Of a stretch of 64,000 nucleotides of DNA, positions 62,055 to 64,000 are shown piece by piece (position 1 is the stretch's first letter; every line of letters begins with the position of its first letter). This DNA is from Verrucomicrobiia bacterium (GTDB taxonomy: Bacteria; Verrucomicrobiota; Verrucomicrobiia; JADLBR01; JAIBCM01), in assembly GCA_019694135.1 (NCBI GenBank), contig JAIBCM010000001.1:124001-188000 (forward strand), written 5' to 3'. The notes beneath the pieces are model-generated. The model had not been told where the DNA came from and did not search any database. It saw only the letters and a list, made by a program, of their open reading frames with translations. The position numbers and the translations under genes were made by a program.

Positions 62055-64000
62055 TTATCTCAAAATCTGAAAAATATGCGCGGACAAGGTTTCTGGGTTC
62101 AGTTGCACAAAATTACGAATCCCACGCCAATAATAAATTTTGTCTGTTAACCAATCCTTAACCTGAAAATGGGCATCATGAGATATGCCCCACGATTCCA
62201 AGGGCAACTCCACCCACCCACCTTGCGTATGATGAGGGTCTAAATTAACTATCGTCACCATCGTATTATTCGTTTTTTCAGCGCGCTTGCTATAAGCAAT
62301 CAACTGCGGATTATCGATAAAATGGAACTGCAAACTCCGATTCGAATGAAAAGCTGAATTTTCTTTTCGAATCCAGTTTACTCGTGAAATAAGTGGCTTC
62401 AAACTGTCCGAGCGTTTCAAATTCCAATGGCGAATCTGATACTTTTCCGAATCCAAATATTCTTCACTGTGCGGCTCACGCGGCAAATTTTCGCCAAGTT
62501 CATAAGCCGGACCATAGATTCCATAATTAGCAGATAAGGTAGCTGCTAAAATAAAGCGTGATACAAACATCGGCCGACCGTGTCGCTGAAAAGGCTCCGT
62601 CAAAATGTCGGGCGTGTTGGGCCAAAAATTTGGACGAAAATAATTCACCACTTCCGTCCGGGTTAACTCCTCTAAATAAGTTGTTAACTCCTCACGCGTA
62701 TTACGCCAGCTAAAATAAGTATAGGATTGGGTGAAACCGATTTTTGCCAAGCGATACATAATTTTCGGTCGCGTGAAAGCCTCCGAGAGAAAAATAATTT
62801 CTGGATGCGCTTTCCTCACTTCAGCAAGGAGCCACTCCCAAAAACGAAATGGTTTGGTATGAGGATTATCCACTCGAAAAACCGTTACACCTTGTTTAAT
62901 CCAATAAAAAACCACCCGTCGCAACTCTTGCCATAACGATTCCCACGCTTCCGTTTCGAAGTTAAAAGGATAAATATCCTGATATTTCTTTGGCGGATTT
63001 TCCGCATATTGAATCGTACCATCCGGCCGTTTCTTGAACCATTCAGGATGTTCCTTCACATAAGGATGATCCGGCGAACATTGAAACGCCAGATCCAAAG
63101 CCACTTCTATACCCCGCTGTTTGGCCGACCGCAAAAACCGTTTAAAATCCATCAATGTTCCAAGCTGCGGATGGATCGCATCATGTCCTCCTTCATTACT
63201 TCCGATCGCCCACGGACATCCCACATCATCCGGCTCTGCTTGAAGTGAATTATTTTTCCCTTTACGAAATTTATTTCCAATCGGATGAATGGGAGGCAAA
63301 TAAACTATATCAAACCCCATCTCCGCAACATAAGCCAAGTGAGCTTCACAATCCTTAAACGTGCCATGTTTTCCAGGTGCTTGACTACAAGAGCGAGGAA
63401 AAAATTCATACCAAGCGCTAAAATTGGCGCGTTCTCGTTCCACACGCACTTCCAACTGTTTTTCGTAACTTGTGACAAACTGTTTTTCACCCAACTTATC
63501 CATTGCTTCGGCTAATTTTTTAGAAAATGCCAACTCTAACTTTTCCTCAGGCTCCACATCATGATCTGCTAACAAAACTGCCCATCGTTTCAAATCCCCA
63601 CCCTTTTTCGCTCCCGCATGTTGTGCTGCTTGCCCCACTAAATCGGCACCTATGCGCAAATCAATTTTCGCAACTTGATTGGCTGCCACGCGCTTCTGCA
63701 AATCACGTCGCCATGTTAAAAAAGCATCCACCCATCCTTGAATCGTATAAAAATATTGACCCGGTCCTCCCACAAAAAATTCCCCTTGCCACCGATCATT
63801 ACCTAAAGGCTTTAAAGGCGCAAAACTCCATTGTTTAGCACCTGCTTTTTTATAAAGCAACCGTCCCCGAATTTCGTCATGCCCTTCGTGCAATAAATCG
63901 ACCTCTACCACCACCTTTTCTTCCGGCGCACGTTTGATGGGATAAAGCCCATCGTCAATCTCTGGTTTCACCCGTTCAATTACTACCCGATTTCTTCCTA
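62055..64000 (-). CDS. glgE: Alpha-1,4-glucan:maltose-1-phosphate maltosyltransferase (5' end beyond window)
   Basis: The reading frame stays open to the window edge. Residues RVVIERV precede VKPEIDDGLYPIKR, so the GTG near 63971 is internal and the gene is truncated at its 5' end by the window. The visible 648 codons cover the GlgE N-domain, the GH13 barrel and the C-domain. The GH13 nucleophile Asp is in GVTVFRVDNPHTKPFRFWEW, and the acid/base Glu in IIFLSEAFTRPKIMYRLAKIG. The enzyme extends alpha-glucans using maltose-1-phosphate. No treS, pep2 or glgB is visible. Confidence 0.93.
   Translation of the reverse strand, partial: GRNRVVIERVKPEIDDGLYPIKRAPEEKVVVEVDLLHEGHDEIRGRLLYKKAGAKQWSFAPLKPLGNDRWQGEFFVGGPGQYFYTIQGWVDAFLTWRRDLQKRVAANQVAKIDLRIGADLVGQAAQHAGAKKGGDLKRWAVLLADHDVEPEEKLELAFSKKLAEAMDKLGEKQFVTSYEKQLEVRVERERANFSAWYEFFPRSCSQAPGKHGTFKDCEAHLAYVAEMGFDIVYLPPIHPIGNKFRKGKNNSLQAEPDDVGCPWAIGSNEGGHDAIHPQLGTLMDFKRFLRSAKQRGIEVALDLAFQCSPDHPYVKEHPEWFKKRPDGTIQYAENPPKKYQDIYPFNFETEAWESLWQELRRVVFYWIKQGVTVFRVDNPHTKPFRFWEWLLAEVRKAHPEIIFLSEAFTRPKIMYRLAKIGFTQSYTYFSWRNTREELTTYLEELTRTEVVNYFRPNFWPNTPDILTEPFQRHGRPMFVSRFILAATLSANYGIYGPAYELGENLPREPHSEEYLDSEKYQIRHWNLKRSDSLKPLISRVNWIRKENSAFHSNRSLQFHFIDNPQLIAYSKRAEKTNNTMVTIVNLDPHHTQGGWVELPLESWGISHDAHFQVKDWLTDKIYYWRGIRNFVQLNPETLSAHIFQILR

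Noticed and set aside
62055-63971. Complete glgE starting at the GTG near 63971
   Set aside because: The frame continues upstream as RVVIERV, matching the expected GlgE N-terminus, so the gene is cut by the window edge.

Overview
The window looks like a chromosome segment of a Gram-negative bacterium of the PVC group, most likely Verrucomicrobiota. This is inferred from gene content and was not tested by a search. Gram-negative signs are the LptF/LptG-type permease, the phosphoheptose isomerase, the inverse-autotransporter barrel and ExbB/ExbD. Verrucomicrobial signs are secreted proteins with VNQGQLK-type repeats, a DUF5069 domain, and many exported proteins with TSP3, HAF, FG-GAP or propeller repeats. 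The DNA is AT-rich. No rRNA, CRISPR array, insertion sequence or prophage was recognised.

Layout. Positions 1-9.7 kb carry tRNA-Ser(CGA) and a long minus-strand run: a secreted protein, exbB, exbD, a TonB-like protein, a zinc-ribbon membrane protein, a nitroreductase-DUF5069 fusion, hemL, an S55-type peptidase, a secreted propeller and a hexapeptide protein. Positions 9.7-17 kb are accessory: a gene-poor stretch with a 58-bp dispersed repeat, several secreted proteins of unknown function, a duplicated two-gene module (lysozyme-like domain plus small exported partner), and a YadA-head-like protein. Three kinds of small repeats border or invade these genes. Positions 17.3-21 kb hold tgt-yajC-secDF. 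Positions 21-25.3 kb hold two related unknown proteins (one with an HExxH motif), proA and a small orphan gene.

Positions 25.4-44 kb are mostly housekeeping: a GT39-like membrane glycosyltransferase, an OGG-type DNA glycosylase, hisH-hisA, a CruF-like carotenoid protein, rpsB-tsf, a divergent mntR/mntH pair with a near-perfect palindrome between them, uspA, a DUF971 protein, a UMF1-type MFS transporter, an M48 peptidase, comEC, thiD, rplU-rpmA, lgt, an LptG-like permease and gmhA. Positions 44-50.2 kb hold a polysaccharide deacetylase and a compact suf operon (sufC-sufB-sufD-rhodanese-iscU-like-sufT) with no cysteine desulfurase in it. uvrB follows. Positions 52.4-62 kb are a second accessory block: an inverse-autotransporter barrel, a TolB-like propeller, an exported HNH-type protein, an RlmI-like methyltransferase and two tandem beta-helix proteins. 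The propeller and both beta-helix proteins share a C-terminal module ending in VGPK. The window ends inside glgE.

The most promising unusual system is the duplicated pair at 11.1-13.8 kb. It resembles a polymorphic-toxin tip with a periplasmic immunity partner: conserved anchor segments at both ends of the module, divergent middles, a lytic-transglycosylase-like putative toxin domain, and an orphan copy lacking the secretion part. This is a hypothesis from sequence pattern only.
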